Shown here: piece by piece, positions 25,426-33,975 of the stretch
Layout of the letters: each line of letters begins with the position of its first letter
How positions within the stretch are numbered: the first letter of the stretch is position 1
Source of the DNA: Gammaproteobacteria bacterium
Lineage (GTDB): Bacteria > Pseudomonadota > Gammaproteobacteria > Arenicellales > CAJQKF01
Assembly: GCA_030429665.1 (NCBI GenBank)
Contig: JAUIEZ010000040.1
Coordinates: forward strand, 1-35,326
Reading direction: 5' to 3'
Length of the DNA stretch: 35,326 bases
Position numbers and translations under genes: made by a program
Notes under the pieces: generated by a model
What the model was told of the DNA's origin: nothing
Seen by the model: only the letters and a program-made list of their open reading frames with translations
The model's database searches: none

Positions 25426-25758
25426 CTATCGGCAGACCACGCGGTAGTTGCCGCCGTAGTAGCGATTCTTGTAGTCGTGGCCGATGGACCCGCCCAGGGC
25501 CGCGCCGGCCACGGTGGCGATGTCGCGTCCGCTGCCAGAGCCGAACTGGTTGCCGATCGCGCCGCCGACGATCGCGCCGGCGATCTCCGGGGTATAGGAT
25601 CGCGAGGCCACCGGCACGCGCCAGCAGTCGCGCGCGCCGCCGGCGTGGGAATATCCGGACCGGTAATTGGGTTGGTATCCGCCGTTGTAGGGCACCGCCA
25701 CGCACCCGCCCAGGGCGAGCGCGGCGGCTATCGCGGCAGTCGTCAGCAACGCTTTCAT
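25426..25758 (-). CDS. Glycine-zipper lipoprotein (17 kDa antigen/SlyB-like)
   Basis: The 110-residue product has a lipobox (LALGGC, C19) and a glycine-zipper segment GAIVGGAIGNQFGSGSGRD plus GAALGGSIGHDYKNR, typical of the Rickettsia 17 kDa surface antigen and related Gram-negative lipoproteins. Tyr/Gly-rich linkers flank it. It is likely inserted in the outer membrane. It lies between the beta-barrel gene and the DUF2207 gene, all on the minus strand, but gaps of 56 and 186 bases make a single operon uncertain. Confidence 0.83.
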   Translation of the reverse strand: MKALLTTAAIAAALALGGCVAVPYNGGYQPNYRSGYSHAGGARDCWRVPVASRSYTPEIAGAIVGGAIGNQFGSGSGRDIATVAGAALGGSIGHDYKNRYYGGNYRVVCR

Positions 25759-25944
25759 GGTTCACCTCCAGGTTGGACCCCTCGCCGGGGACGGCCTCGA
25801 CCGGCGAGAGCGGATGCCCCGCCGCCTCGGCCGTGACGCCTCGGCAGTGCGTACCGAGTCTGCTGATCGGGGGATGAATCGGCTGTGAACCGGGAATGAA
25901 CTGCAACTGAATGTCGTGGATGTCGGCGTCGCGGACCCGCGCCG

Positions 25945-28029
25945 CTACCATCCGCCGCCGCCGCCGCCTCCGCCGCCACCGCCGGAGGAGCCGCCGCCCC
26001 CGGACCCCGACGACGATCCCGGCGCGGTCGAGGAACTGGCGATCGCCGATCCCAACGACGAACCCATCGCCGAGGAGAATCCGCCGATGTTGCCGGGATC
26101 GAATCGACGACCGTGGTACCAGCCCGGCCGATAAGCCTTGCCCTGTTCCTCGAGCTGCCCGAAGACTTCCGCGAAACGCTCGGACCAGCGGTTCTCCACG
26201 TCCATGGCCATGGCAAAGGGCAGGTACCGCTCGAACAGTTCCGGCGTTTTCTCGGGCGGATGACGAAGATTCAATTCGTCCTTCTCGGCGACATCCAGGT
26301 AGAGCCGGAAGCCGTCCATCTTGTCGAGCAATTCGCGCCCGGCGCGCGTGGGCGCCTTGAGCAACTGGTAGAACACCAGGTTGACGACGACGGCCACGAC
26401 CAGCACGACGCCGACCGCCGGCGAGCCGCCGAAGAACAGGAACCCGAGTCCGACGAGCTCGCCGATGACGAAGGGCGCCGCGAACGCGGTGGCAAACAGC
26501 GCGCGCACCCATTCGAGCACCGAGCGCGCGCCGCGCCAGGCACTGAACGCCTGGCGCAGCAGCGCCGCCACGCCGATGCTCCAGAACGAAAGCCACAGCG
26601 AGATGAACACCGCGATCGCCCGCCGCTCCCCGGACAGCGTCAACGCCGCGCCGCCCACGGTGAGCAAGGTAATGATCGCGCCGCCGACGATCCATTTCGA
26701 GTTGGTGCTGAAATAGATCTTGTCGTAGTCGTTCTTGAGCGACGCCTCGTGCGCCTTCAACGCGGCCCGAATACGCGAGTGGTTCTTTCGTTCGAACACG
26801 ACCCTGCTGCCGGAATCCGCCGTGTCGTCGCTCGAGGTGTCTTTCGACAATGCTTGCATCCGGGACACGCGCTTCAATCCCTGTTCCACCATCCTCGCAA
26901 CGAGGCGCGGCGCGAAGCCGAGTTTCTGCGACTGCTCCGGCAGTTGCTGCAGCAGTTCCTCGAGCTTTACGGACTTCCTGGCGCCCGGCCGGGTGGACAG
27001 GAACAATGAACGGATCAGTGCCCGTTCGCCCGGCGCGACGTCCTCGACCGGCTTGTCGGTGCGCGTGACCGAGAACTTTTTTCCCTCCTCGTCGATCTCG
27101 ATCAGTCCCTTCACGGCCAGGTTCACCAGGGCCGTGGCGAACGTCTTGTGGTCGTAGCCCATGCGACGCACGTAGCGCATCGATGCCGGGGAATAACCGG
27201 GCGGCGGTTCGTATATCGGGAAGATGACCCCGGCTTGCGGATCGCGGCCGTAACGATGCCAGGTCACCAGATAGAATCCGAGCAGCACGGCGAGGCCGAG
27301 CACTCCGATCAGGTACTGCGCATTGTCGCGCAGGAAATACGCGGCGCGTTCCGTCTCTCCCGGTCGCTCGACGAAGCCGGTTGGCCACGAGACGACCAGG
27401 GTAAAGCCTTCCCGCGGACGAAACGGACGCGTGGTGGAAAACCGCGCGACGCCGTTGCCATCGACAGCCGCCGTGTAATCTCCCCCCTTGTCGCCGGCAA
27501 ACCCGGTGTAACCCTCGACGCGGATCGCATCCGACGGCACGCCGTCCGGCAGTCGTACGCTGGCGCGCACCTCGAGGATCGGAAACGCCCAATCGTTGCC
27601 GGTGACGTTCCAGTACAACTCGTCCTGGTCGTCGAAAAAGCCGAGCTGGCGCGTGGTCCGGTAGCGCAGCGTGTAGGTGTAGACGCCGTGGTCGAGGAAG
27701 CGATCGGGATGACCGATCAGCACGCGAACCCCGTTGGCGCGCGACTCGGTATGGTAGTCCTCGACCGAATCGTCCCGCCGCACTTCGAGGACGTCGAATC
27801 CCACCCGGTAGCGGTTGCCGCGCGCGTCGGTATAGTCGGTGGGAAAATCGCGGTAGATGCCACGGCGAATCGAGTCACCCTCTGCGCGAACGCGGATCGT
27901 CTCGGTGACCTCCATCGCGCCGTCGGCAAACACCACGACGTCGCTGCCGTAGGACAGGATTTCCTCGCGCGCGACCGCCTCGACCGGCGCCAGCAGGACC
28001 AGGACCAGTAACCACGCGAAGGCACGCAT
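25945..28029 (-). CDS. DUF2207 family membrane protein
   Basis: The product of about 694 residues has a signal peptide (LLVLVLLAPVEAVA) followed by an extracytoplasmic N-terminal DUF2207 domain (YGSDVVVFADGAMEVTETI, RRGIYRDFPTDY, YTYTLRYRTTRQLGFF, DELYWNVTGNDW). A membrane helix near residue 230 precedes a cytoplasmic winged-helix-like region (DHKTFATALVNLAVKGLIEI), then four more hydrophobic segments near 430-560. It ends in a Gly/Ser-rich tail with a polyglycine run and a final Trp, common in this family. I chose ATG 28029, which lies 1 base after the lemA stop; an ATG at 28044 overlapping lemA is possible. Function unknown; pairing with lemA is recurrent. Confidence 0.88.
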   Translation of the reverse strand: MRAFAWLLVLVLLAPVEAVAREEILSYGSDVVVFADGAMEVTETIRVRAEGDSIRRGIYRDFPTDYTDARGNRYRVGFDVLEVRRDDSVEDYHTESRANGVRVLIGHPDRFLDHGVYTYTLRYRTTRQLGFFDDQDELYWNVTGNDWAFPILEVRASVRLPDGVPSDAIRVEGYTGFAGDKGGDYTAAVDGNGVARFSTTRPFRPREGFTLVVSWPTGFVERPGETERAAYFLRDNAQYLIGVLGLAVLLGFYLVTWHRYGRDPQAGVIFPIYEPPPGYSPASMRYVRRMGYDHKTFATALVNLAVKGLIEIDEEGKKFSVTRTDKPVEDVAPGERALIRSLFLSTRPGARKSVKLEELLQQLPEQSQKLGFAPRLVARMVEQGLKRVSRMQALSKDTSSDDTADSGSRVVFERKNHSRIRAALKAHEASLKNDYDKIYFSTNSKWIVGGAIITLLTVGGAALTLSGERRAIAVFISLWLSFWSIGVAALLRQAFSAWRGARSVLEWVRALFATAFAAPFVIGELVGLGFLFFGGSPAVGVVLVVAVVVNLVFYQLLKAPTRAGRELLDKMDGFRLYLDVAEKDELNLRHPPEKTPELFERYLPFAMAMDVENRWSERFAEVFGQLEEQGKAYRPGWYHGRRFDPGNIGGFSSAMGSSLGSAIASSSTAPGSSSGSGGGGSSGGGGGGGGGGGW

Positions 28030-28030
28030 C

Positions 28031-28546
28031 TCAGACGTCCGCATCGAAGTAATCGGCCGGTCGAAACCGGAACGTCCTCGCCACGAGGTTGTCGGGAAAC
28101 GTATCGATGCGGGTATTCAGGTTACGCACCGCGCCATTGTAATAGCGTCGCGCGTACTGGATGTGGTCTTCCACCTCGGAGATCTCCACCTGCAGTTCGA
28201 GGAAGTTCCGGTTCGCCTTCAGGTCGGGATAACTCTCAGCCACGGCGACCAGCCGACGCATCTCCTCGCCGATCCGGTTCTCGGTCTCCGCAAGCCGGCC
28301 GGGATTCAGCGTCTCCATGGCCCGCGCCCGAAGCTCGGTCACCGCGCTCAGCGTCGCCTGCTCGTAGGCGGCGTACTGCCGCACCGCCTCGACCAGCTTC
28401 GGAATCAGGTCATGGCGCCGCTTGAGCTGCACGTCGATATCGCTCCACGCCGCGGTCACCCGGTTGCGATCGCGCACCAGGCGGTTGTAGGCGATAACCC
28501 CCCACGCTGCAACCGCCAGCGCCAGCAGGGCGATGATCCATAGCAT
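28031..28546 (-). CDS. lemA: LemA family protein
   Basis: The 171-residue protein has one N-terminal membrane helix (LWIIALLALAVAAWGVIAYN), then the LemA helical-bundle marks AWSDIDVQLKRRHDLIPKLVEAV, YEQATLSAVTELR, YPDLKANRNFLELQ and the AARRYYNGAVRDYN-like segment ARRYYNGAVRNLNT. LemA proteins are envelope proteins of unclear molecular role. The stop lies next to the DUF2207 start, so the two are probably cotranscribed from the promoter region upstream of 28546. Confidence 0.93.
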   Translation of the reverse strand: MLWIIALLALAVAAWGVIAYNRLVRDRNRVTAAWSDIDVQLKRRHDLIPKLVEAVRQYAAYEQATLSAVTELRARAMETLNPGRLAETENRIGEEMRRLVAVAESYPDLKANRNFLELQVEISEVEDHIQYARRYYNGAVRNLNTRIDTFPDNLVARTFRFRPADYFDADV

Positions 28547-29183
28547 CAGGCTTTCTCCGCCGGGACGTGGAACGAGAAAAATTCTCGCGGCCGCCTGGTG
28601 ATCCGGGGGGTACGGAACGAAGGCGGCCGGCGCATTGTACCGTGGATGACCGGCGCGTCACGAGCGTGCGGCCGTCGGCGGTGCCGGCGAATATCGACAC
28701 AACGCCTTGCCTTTTTCGAATCCGATTGCCCTTCGCCGGAAACCTTGGGAAATGCATAGATGCCTGCAACCCAAGCAACCCTGACGACCACTAACGTCCT
28801 TCTGGCATCCTCCCTGAAAACGCCTAATTCATCGTGTCGCTTACAGGGGGAAACTTACGAACTGCCTGGAGCCAGGTAACCTCACAACGGAACCGAACGC
28901 CAATGGCCCGACGGAAAATCGCGGACATATATGGAGGCCTCGGAAGTGTCCATTTATATCCTGTTTGCCTGCAGACCGAATACAACCGATACAAGCTAGT
29001 CCCGGTGCTGGCTCTCACCGAAAATAGCACGTCGGTACATACCTTTTTATTTTGCCTAAAGGTGAGAAAATGGTCGTAATCGGCGGTGCGGGGAGGTAGA
29101 TGTGCCAGGATTTGCGGTATGTAGCCGGATTTACCGAGAATACGGCCCCGCGTGGATCGGAGCCTTGTAAAAGGAGTATTGAC
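28547..29183. other. Long intergenic region, more AT-rich than its flanks
   Basis: About 640 bases separate lemA from the divergent secreted-protein gene. The stretch is visibly less GC-rich from about 28700, with A/T runs near 29040-29070. One small reading frame (28834-29079) has no ribosome site, no recognisable family and poor codon character, so I do not call it. A good AAAAGGAG site at 29169-29176 belongs to the next gene. No RNA gene recognised. Confidence 0.55.
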
Positions 29184-31100
29184 ATGCGATCAGTAGCGAA
29201 CAGAGTCACGGGCCTGATATTTGCTGGCGCTGTCGTCGTAACGGGCGTGGTTGAGGCCCAGGATTGGTCGGCGACTCCATGGCAGGTGAAATGCGTGGTT
29301 CCAGTCGATTGCGCGCCGGCAGACGACGTGTACGAGACGATGCTGGCGCATGCGAGCGAGTGGCTCGCTTCGTTCGGCTTTGCCGAGCCATTGCTCGCCT
29401 CGGATCCGGCACACCCGAATCATTTCGTCGCCGAGATCAACGATCCGCGCATTACGACGACGGACGCATCTACCGGCGAGCGGATCGAGTATGTCGGTAT
29501 TTACTTCGCCAGGGGAAGACAGTTAGTACTTCGAAGCGACGAGTTCTTCACGCTGGGCGAGCCCGGACAGTCGAACGACAGCGCGGCGTTCCAGAACCAG
29601 TTGATCTTTCAGTTCACGCCGGTTCACGAGTTGTTCCACGCAGTGCAAAACACGCACCTTCGCATGGACCAGTACGCTTCGCAGCAGGACAAGGCGGCGG
29701 TGGACTGGATCATCGAGGGAACGGCAACCTCGGTTCAGGTCGAGTACGCCCGCGCATTCGATCCCGGGTCGGGCGCGCAACGAAGTGCGCGATCCTTCGC
29801 TACGCCCCTCCACCGGCCTGCGAGTGGAGAAAGCCGGGGCACGTGGCTGTTCTGGTCCGGCGTCGGCGAGGAGATCGGCTCGCCGGGACGCATCGCCTGG
29901 TTCCGCGATGTCATCGAGCCGGGCCGGTTGACGACTTCCAATGCGCTCGATCGTGTCGATAACGCACTCGCAAACCAGGGCGGTCTCAACCGACAACTTC
30001 CGCTGTTCTTCTCACGGCTTCCGGTAGACCGGTTCGACGCCGTCGATCTTCGTGCCGAGGCCGACTCGGTCCCACAGGTGTTTCGCTTCCCGGTTTCCGT
30101 ACCCGAGGTTGCCGGGCAGGGAGCCCGAGTTGCCGTCGCTCCGCCCGCCGGTGGAGACGTCACGGTGCATTTCGCGCTGGAGTCGAGCCAGCCGGGTGCG
30201 CCGGTCAGCCCCGATCTTCACTTGATCGTCAATGGAAAGGTCTATCCACAAAGGGCCGCGGATTTCGGCTTGCCGGGTGGTAGTGAGAAGACGTTCAACG
30301 TGGTCGTTGCCAACGTCGGTTCGCCGGCATCCGCCACGCAGCCCCGCAATGCCGTAGTGCGCGTGACGCTGCTCGGCGGTGAATGCAGCTTCGTGGCAGA
30401 AGTGTCGGGATTTACGGACGGGTCCTATCGCGGCGATGTAGCCTATTTCAATTCGCTGAAGGATGGGCAGGGCGTGGTGAAGGGCATGGCCGCGGGCACG
30501 GGCGCGGATGCCGGCATGCACGACCAGCTGCAGGGACTCATGGGCATGATGGGCGGCTTCGCGAAGATGGCGGAGGAGATGGGACTGGAAGTCGACGAGG
30601 AAGCGAAGCGCAAGCTCGAGAGCATCGAAGGCCGGGACTCCCAGGCGGTCGAGGAGATGAAGGACTTCGAGGAAGAGGTTCTGCATTCGGGCAGCGACAA
30701 TTTCGGCCTGACCCTGCAGGCGCAGCCCGGCGGCAGCTCGAGCCACCTGGGCGGCCTGGCTGCGCTGCTCGGCGTTGCCGGCTTCAACCTCGGTGCGTCA
30801 GGCGAGGCGCACGCTCCGCAAGGTCCCGGTCTGGAGGGCGCTCTCGACTTTCAACCCAGCATGGTCTACGCGACCGTCGGCCAGATCGATGGCAACCTGC
30901 AGGGCGTAAAGTTCGTCTGGGAACCGGGCGAGCCCGGGTACGCCGTGGCCACGCTGGAAAGGAGCGCGGACGTCCCCGTGGTGCGCGGTACGCTGGAAGC
31001 GGAACTGTTCACTGAGCATGTGTACGATAGCGGACGCCCCAGTATTCACGTGGCGGCTACCTTCGTAGCGCGAGAGGGCATGCAGTCCTGCATGAAGTGA
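29184..31100 (+). CDS. Unassigned secreted protein with gluzincin-like HExxH...E motif
   Basis: The 638-residue product starts at ATG 29184, supported by AAAAGGAG seven bases upstream, with a signal peptide ending near VVEAQ. HELFHAVQ provides an HExxH motif (H148, E149, H152), and DWIIEGTA places a glutamate (E178) 26 residues on, the arrangement used by gluzincin zinc peptidases (second motif ExxA-like). The mature region also has paired N-terminal cysteines (C37, C43). Later parts look like beta-sandwich domains (VTVHFALESSQPGAP, KTFNVVVANVGSP), then an acidic, charged stretch (about 480-530) and a C-terminal domain. I recognise no named family. A secreted or periplasmic metallopeptidase is an inference from the motif. 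It stands alone. Confidence 0.72.
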   Translation: MRSVANRVTGLIFAGAVVVTGVVEAQDWSATPWQVKCVVPVDCAPADDVYETMLAHASEWLASFGFAEPLLASDPAHPNHFVAEINDPRITTTDASTGERIEYVGIYFARGRQLVLRSDEFFTLGEPGQSNDSAAFQNQLIFQFTPVHELFHAVQNTHLRMDQYASQQDKAAVDWIIEGTATSVQVEYARAFDPGSGAQRSARSFATPLHRPASGESRGTWLFWSGVGEEIGSPGRIAWFRDVIEPGRLTTSNALDRVDNALANQGGLNRQLPLFFSRLPVDRFDAVDLRAEADSVPQVFRFPVSVPEVAGQGARVAVAPPAGGDVTVHFALESSQPGAPVSPDLHLIVNGKVYPQRAADFGLPGGSEKTFNVVVANVGSPASATQPRNAVVRVTLLGGECSFVAEVSGFTDGSYRGDVAYFNSLKDGQGVVKGMAAGTGADAGMHDQLQGLMGMMGGFAKMAEEMGLEVDEEAKRKLESIEGRDSQAVEEMKDFEEEVLHSGSDNFGLTLQAQPGGSSSHLGGLAALLGVAGFNLGASGEAHAPQGPGLEGALDFQPSMVYATVGQIDGNLQGVKFVWEPGEPGYAVATLERSADVPVVRGTLEAELFTEHVYDSGRPSIHVAATFVAREGMQSCMK

Positions 31101-31525
31101 AGCGTCTCGATAGCTTCGGCGCGAGAACTCTGTGGCTGCCCGCCCGTCCTTGATGATGGCGGGCGAGTGCCACAATCGAACTCTTGCGGAAGAGATGTAG
31201 ATGCTGAGTTCGAATTCGATCATTACCGGGTGCCTTCTGCGGGCAAACGGTGTCTTCGCCCAGGTTGCAGTCCGAGACCCGCCGCACACCACCCGTCACC
31301 CCGAAGCGTTCGGTAGAAAAAAGTACAACTGGGAGTGGCGGGAATTCGCGAGTCGGTGGAGGCAGTGGGTACCGAAGTTACCACTTGGTGCGTCAGATCA
31401 ATAAGCCGGGATTGGCCGGGCGCCTATCGGGAGGCGGCTTGCGATACTTTCGTTATGGTCCGCTCACGGATTCGAGGTAGCGGCGATTAGTCGATAGCGT
31501 TCTTCCGTTTGTGGTCGCCGACAGG
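31101..31525. other. Intergenic region after the secreted-protein gene
   Basis: About 425 bases between two convergent genes. It contains a hairpin at 31138-31164 and otherwise only short reading frames without ribosome sites or family similarity. I found no mobile-element remnant or RNA gene here. Confidence 0.5.
31138..31164 (+). terminator. Hairpin downstream of secreted-protein gene
   Basis: GCCCGCC and GGCGGGC form a perfect 7-bp stem around a 13-base loop, 37 bases after the stop at 31100. No T-run follows, so it is at best a weak or Rho-assisted terminator. Confidence 0.35.
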
Positions 31526-32311
31526 TTACCGCAAGTAGCGTTTGGGAGTCGTGCCGAGGCATCGGCGGAACATCGAGATGAATGCACTCGTGTTGTCATA
31601 GCCCAGCTCCAGCGCAACGGCGGTTACGCGCTCACCCATGGCCAGCAGCTCAAGCGCACGTAGTAATCGCCGTTGTTGCCGCCATGCCTGAAACGACATT
31701 CCGGTCTCGGCATTGAACAGGCGACCAATGGTTCTTTTACTGGCGCCAACATTCGCCGCCCATTCATCTAGGCTACGTCTATCAGCCGGATTCTCGTTCA
31801 GGGCGTTCGTAATACGAAGCAACCGCAGGTCCGTCGGTATTGGGAGGACCAGCGCCGCAACATTCTGCGCGCCAATCTGGTCGAGAATCACAGACATCAT
31901 TCGCGATTGTGGACTGTCGGGTGCATAGCGGGGGCCAGACTCGACTGCGCAGACGATCAATTCTCGTAGCAATGATGTCACTTGCAATACGCACACGCCC
32001 TCCGGTAGCCCCACGACTTCTCCGGGTGCGATGTATAGAGTTCTCATGGCAACATCGCTTTGGGCATCAATCTTGTGGTCAACACCCGACGGCATCCATA
32101 CAGCGCGTTGCGGCGGAACGACATACGAAGCGGCGCGGGTGGTGACCGTCATGACGCCTCGACTGGCGTAAACCAGTTGTGCTCTTCGATGTCGGTGAAA
32201 CGGCACGCGGTCACCGCTTTCAAGATCACGACCATAGGCCACGACCGGTTGAGGGAGCGCCTCGAGTCGGATCACGTCCCGATTGAATTCCAATTGGCGT
32301 GTTCGCGGCAT
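31526..32311 (-). CDS. AraC family transcriptional regulator with N-terminal cupin domain
   Basis: The 261-residue protein has an N-terminal cupin-like sensor (PFHRHRRAQLVYASRGVMTV, VVPPQRAVWMPSGVDH) and a C-terminal AraC double helix-turn-helix (WAANVGASKRTIGRLFNAETG, then VTAVALELGYDNTSAFISMFRR and GTTPKRYLR). The layout matches the NimR/YeaM-like subgroup, whose members repress an adjacent MFS exporter. It is divergent from an MFS gene, 76 bases apart, so that transporter is the likely target. The effector is unknown. Its base composition is lower in GC than the hox and cob regions. Confidence 0.9.
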   Translation of the reverse strand: MPRTRQLEFNRDVIRLEALPQPVVAYGRDLESGDRVPFHRHRRAQLVYASRGVMTVTTRAASYVVPPQRAVWMPSGVDHKIDAQSDVAMRTLYIAPGEVVGLPEGVCVLQVTSLLRELIVCAVESGPRYAPDSPQSRMMSVILDQIGAQNVAALVLPIPTDLRLLRITNALNENPADRRSLDEWAANVGASKRTIGRLFNAETGMSFQAWRQQRRLLRALELLAMGERVTAVALELGYDNTSAFISMFRRCLGTTPKRYLR

Positions 32312-32326
32312 ATTTTGGCTCGATAC

Positions 32327-32346
32327 GATAAGCAGGTCATTTTATC
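32327..32346. promoter_or_regulatory. Inverted repeat GATAA-N10-TTATC between AraC and MFS genes
   Basis: GATAA (32327-32331) and TTATC (32342-32346) form an interrupted inverted repeat in the centre of the 76-base divergent promoter region. It could be the regulator's operator; arms of five bases are short and may be chance in this AT-rich spot. Confidence 0.3.
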
Positions 32347-32387
32347 TTGGAGAAGAATGAAGTTGTAACCAACCACGGAATCCGTCA

Positions 32388-33596
32388 GTGAACCGCGACA
32401 AGTTGAGTTTCTTGTTTCTTAACTTGGGCCATTTCCTGGACCATTTTTTCATGTTGATTTTCGCGTCGGTAGCCGCGCTGCGTCTCACGACAGAATGGGA
32501 AATGAGCTACTCAGAGTTGATACCTTATGCCACTCCGGGTTTCGTGGCATTCGGAGTTTGCGCTCTCCTGGCAGGATGGCTTGCGGACAAGTGGAGCCGC
32601 GAAGGCATGATGGTGATCTTTTTCATCGGAATAGGTGCAAGTTCAGCCTTTGCCGGCATGGCCGAAAATCCGCTTCAAATCGCGGTGAGCCTGACCCTTA
32701 TCGGGATATTCGCATCGATCTATCACCCCGTTGGACTGGCGATGGTGGTTCACGGCCGAACCAAGACCGGGGTCCCTCTGGCGATCAACGGCATATACGG
32801 CAATATGGGGGTTGCAAGTGCCGCATTGTTGACCGGTTTGCTTATTGACACGACGAGCTGGCGGCACGCATTCGTTGTCCCGGGGATAGTGTCGATCGCG
32901 CTCGGATTCGCCTACTTCCTGTTCAACCGGAGTAACCGCAACGTTGTTGCCGATGAACGACAAGGCGGAGGTAAGCAACATCGAACGAGTTCGATGCAGA
33001 GTAATAAGGTTGTCAGGATATTCGGAATAATTATCGTCACCACGGCTCTTGGCGGTTTGATTTTCCAGAGCACTACTTTCTCGCTCCCCAAGGTTTTCGA
33101 TGAAAGACTTTCGGGCTTGGCGGTAACGGCGGCATTGGTGGGCTGGTACTCTTTCCTCGTGTTTTCTGTAGCCGCCCTTGCACAGCTTGTCGTTGGATTC
33201 CTGGTCGACAACCATTCCGTACGAACGGTCTTTGGTGTCGTCGCCCTGCTTCAGGCGATTTTTCTAACGATCATGATCCCGCTGACCGGGATTCCCGCCC
33301 TCGTTGCCGCTATAGCATTCATGCTCGTGGTGTTCGGTCAGATACCCATCAACGATGTACTGGTCGGGCGCGTTGCCAGAAGCGAGTGGCGCAGTCGCGC
33401 GTACGCCATGCGTTATATTGTTACCTTCTCAGTAATGGCAGTTGCGGTTCCGCTGATCGCATGGATACATGGGACATGGGGATTCAGCGCACTGTTCGGT
33501 GTTCTAGGTATAGCAGCCTCATTGATCTTCGGCGCTGTGCTGTTCTTACCGAGAACCGAACATGTCGTTCAATGCCAATCGACTTCGGATGCATAG
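32388..33596 (+). CDS. MFS transporter
   Basis: The 402-residue protein has about 12 membrane segments with MFS features: LNLGHFLDHFFMLIFASVAA at the start, LAGWLADKWSREGMMV as the loop 2-3 motif, IGIFASIYHPVGLAMVV and GIYGNMGVASAALLTGLL. This pattern is close to the Fsr (fosmidomycin-resistance-like) branch. It starts with GTG at 32388; the ribosome site is weak and no better in-frame start is seen. It lies divergent from the AraC regulator and is probably controlled by it. The substrate is unknown; efflux of a small toxic compound is a guess. Confidence 0.87.
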   Translation: MNRDKLSFLFLNLGHFLDHFFMLIFASVAALRLTTEWEMSYSELIPYATPGFVAFGVCALLAGWLADKWSREGMMVIFFIGIGASSAFAGMAENPLQIAVSLTLIGIFASIYHPVGLAMVVHGRTKTGVPLAINGIYGNMGVASAALLTGLLIDTTSWRHAFVVPGIVSIALGFAYFLFNRSNRNVVADERQGGGKQHRTSSMQSNKVVRIFGIIIVTTALGGLIFQSTTFSLPKVFDERLSGLAVTAALVGWYSFLVFSVAALAQLVVGFLVDNHSVRTVFGVVALLQAIFLTIMIPLTGIPALVAAIAFMLVVFGQIPINDVLVGRVARSEWRSRAYAMRYIVTFSVMAVAVPLIAWIHGTWGFSALFGVLGIAASLIFGAVLFLPRTEHVVQCQSTSDA

Positions 33597-33975
33597 TAAC
33601 GATTCAGTCCGTCGGGCCGGCTACAGGTATCGAGTGCACCCGAAGCGGGTGGCCTGATGGAACTGTAGGCAGGTCATGGCAATGAGGCAGCAGTTACCGT
33701 AGTTTAAGTTCGAATCGGTACGGTTGGTTGGGGACCAGGGAATCCCGTTTCCTCAAGCGACAGGGGATGCGGGTCTAAACGAGAACGTCTTGCGCAAGTG
33801 GGTTTGCGGCGAGCAAACCGGTGGAGGCGTTCCGTGAAGAAATCACCATGGAGATGTACAAGGGCTGAGTCCGCCACGACCAGTGGCTTGTACTGGACAT
33901 CCGGAGCATGACACGTCAGCTTCGCGAGTCCGGTGCCGTCGATTGACGTCGCCCTTGCCGCCCGGGCGGTTAGAA
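33597..33975. other. Intergenic region holding an IS3 orfA relic
   Basis: The 379 bases between the convergent MFS and PhyH genes hold the degenerate IS3 orfA copy described separately (33682-33837). No intact orfB follows, no terminal inverted repeats are visible, and the rest shows no gene. Confidence 0.55.
33682..33837 (+). pseudogene. IS3-family orfA remnant with in-frame amber codon
   Basis: Reading from ATG 33682 gives MRQQLP, then TAG (33700-33702), then FKFESVRLVGDQGIPF and GLNENVLRKWVCGEQTGGG, ending at TGA 33835-33837. IS3 OrfA proteins typically begin with a basic stretch, then PEFKxExVRLV and a helix-turn-helix ending in LGxxENxLRKWV, so the amber codon sits exactly where Glu of PEF is expected (GAG to TAG). 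The leucine-zipper half and orfB are missing, although another frame (EAFREEITMEMYKG) follows for a short way. The match is from recalled family patterns, not a database search. Confidence 0.6.

Noticed and set aside
28834-29079. 81-residue reading frame in the long intergenic region
   Set aside because: No ribosome site, no recognisable family, no supporting neighbours.
31138-31164. Strong intrinsic terminator
   Set aside because: The stem is good, but no T-run follows; kept only as a weak hairpin feature.
32388-33596. MFS gene as nimT of the E. coli nimR-nimT pair
   Set aside because: The regulator resembles NimR, but the transporter sequence looks closer to the Fsr branch than to the CynX/NimT branch.
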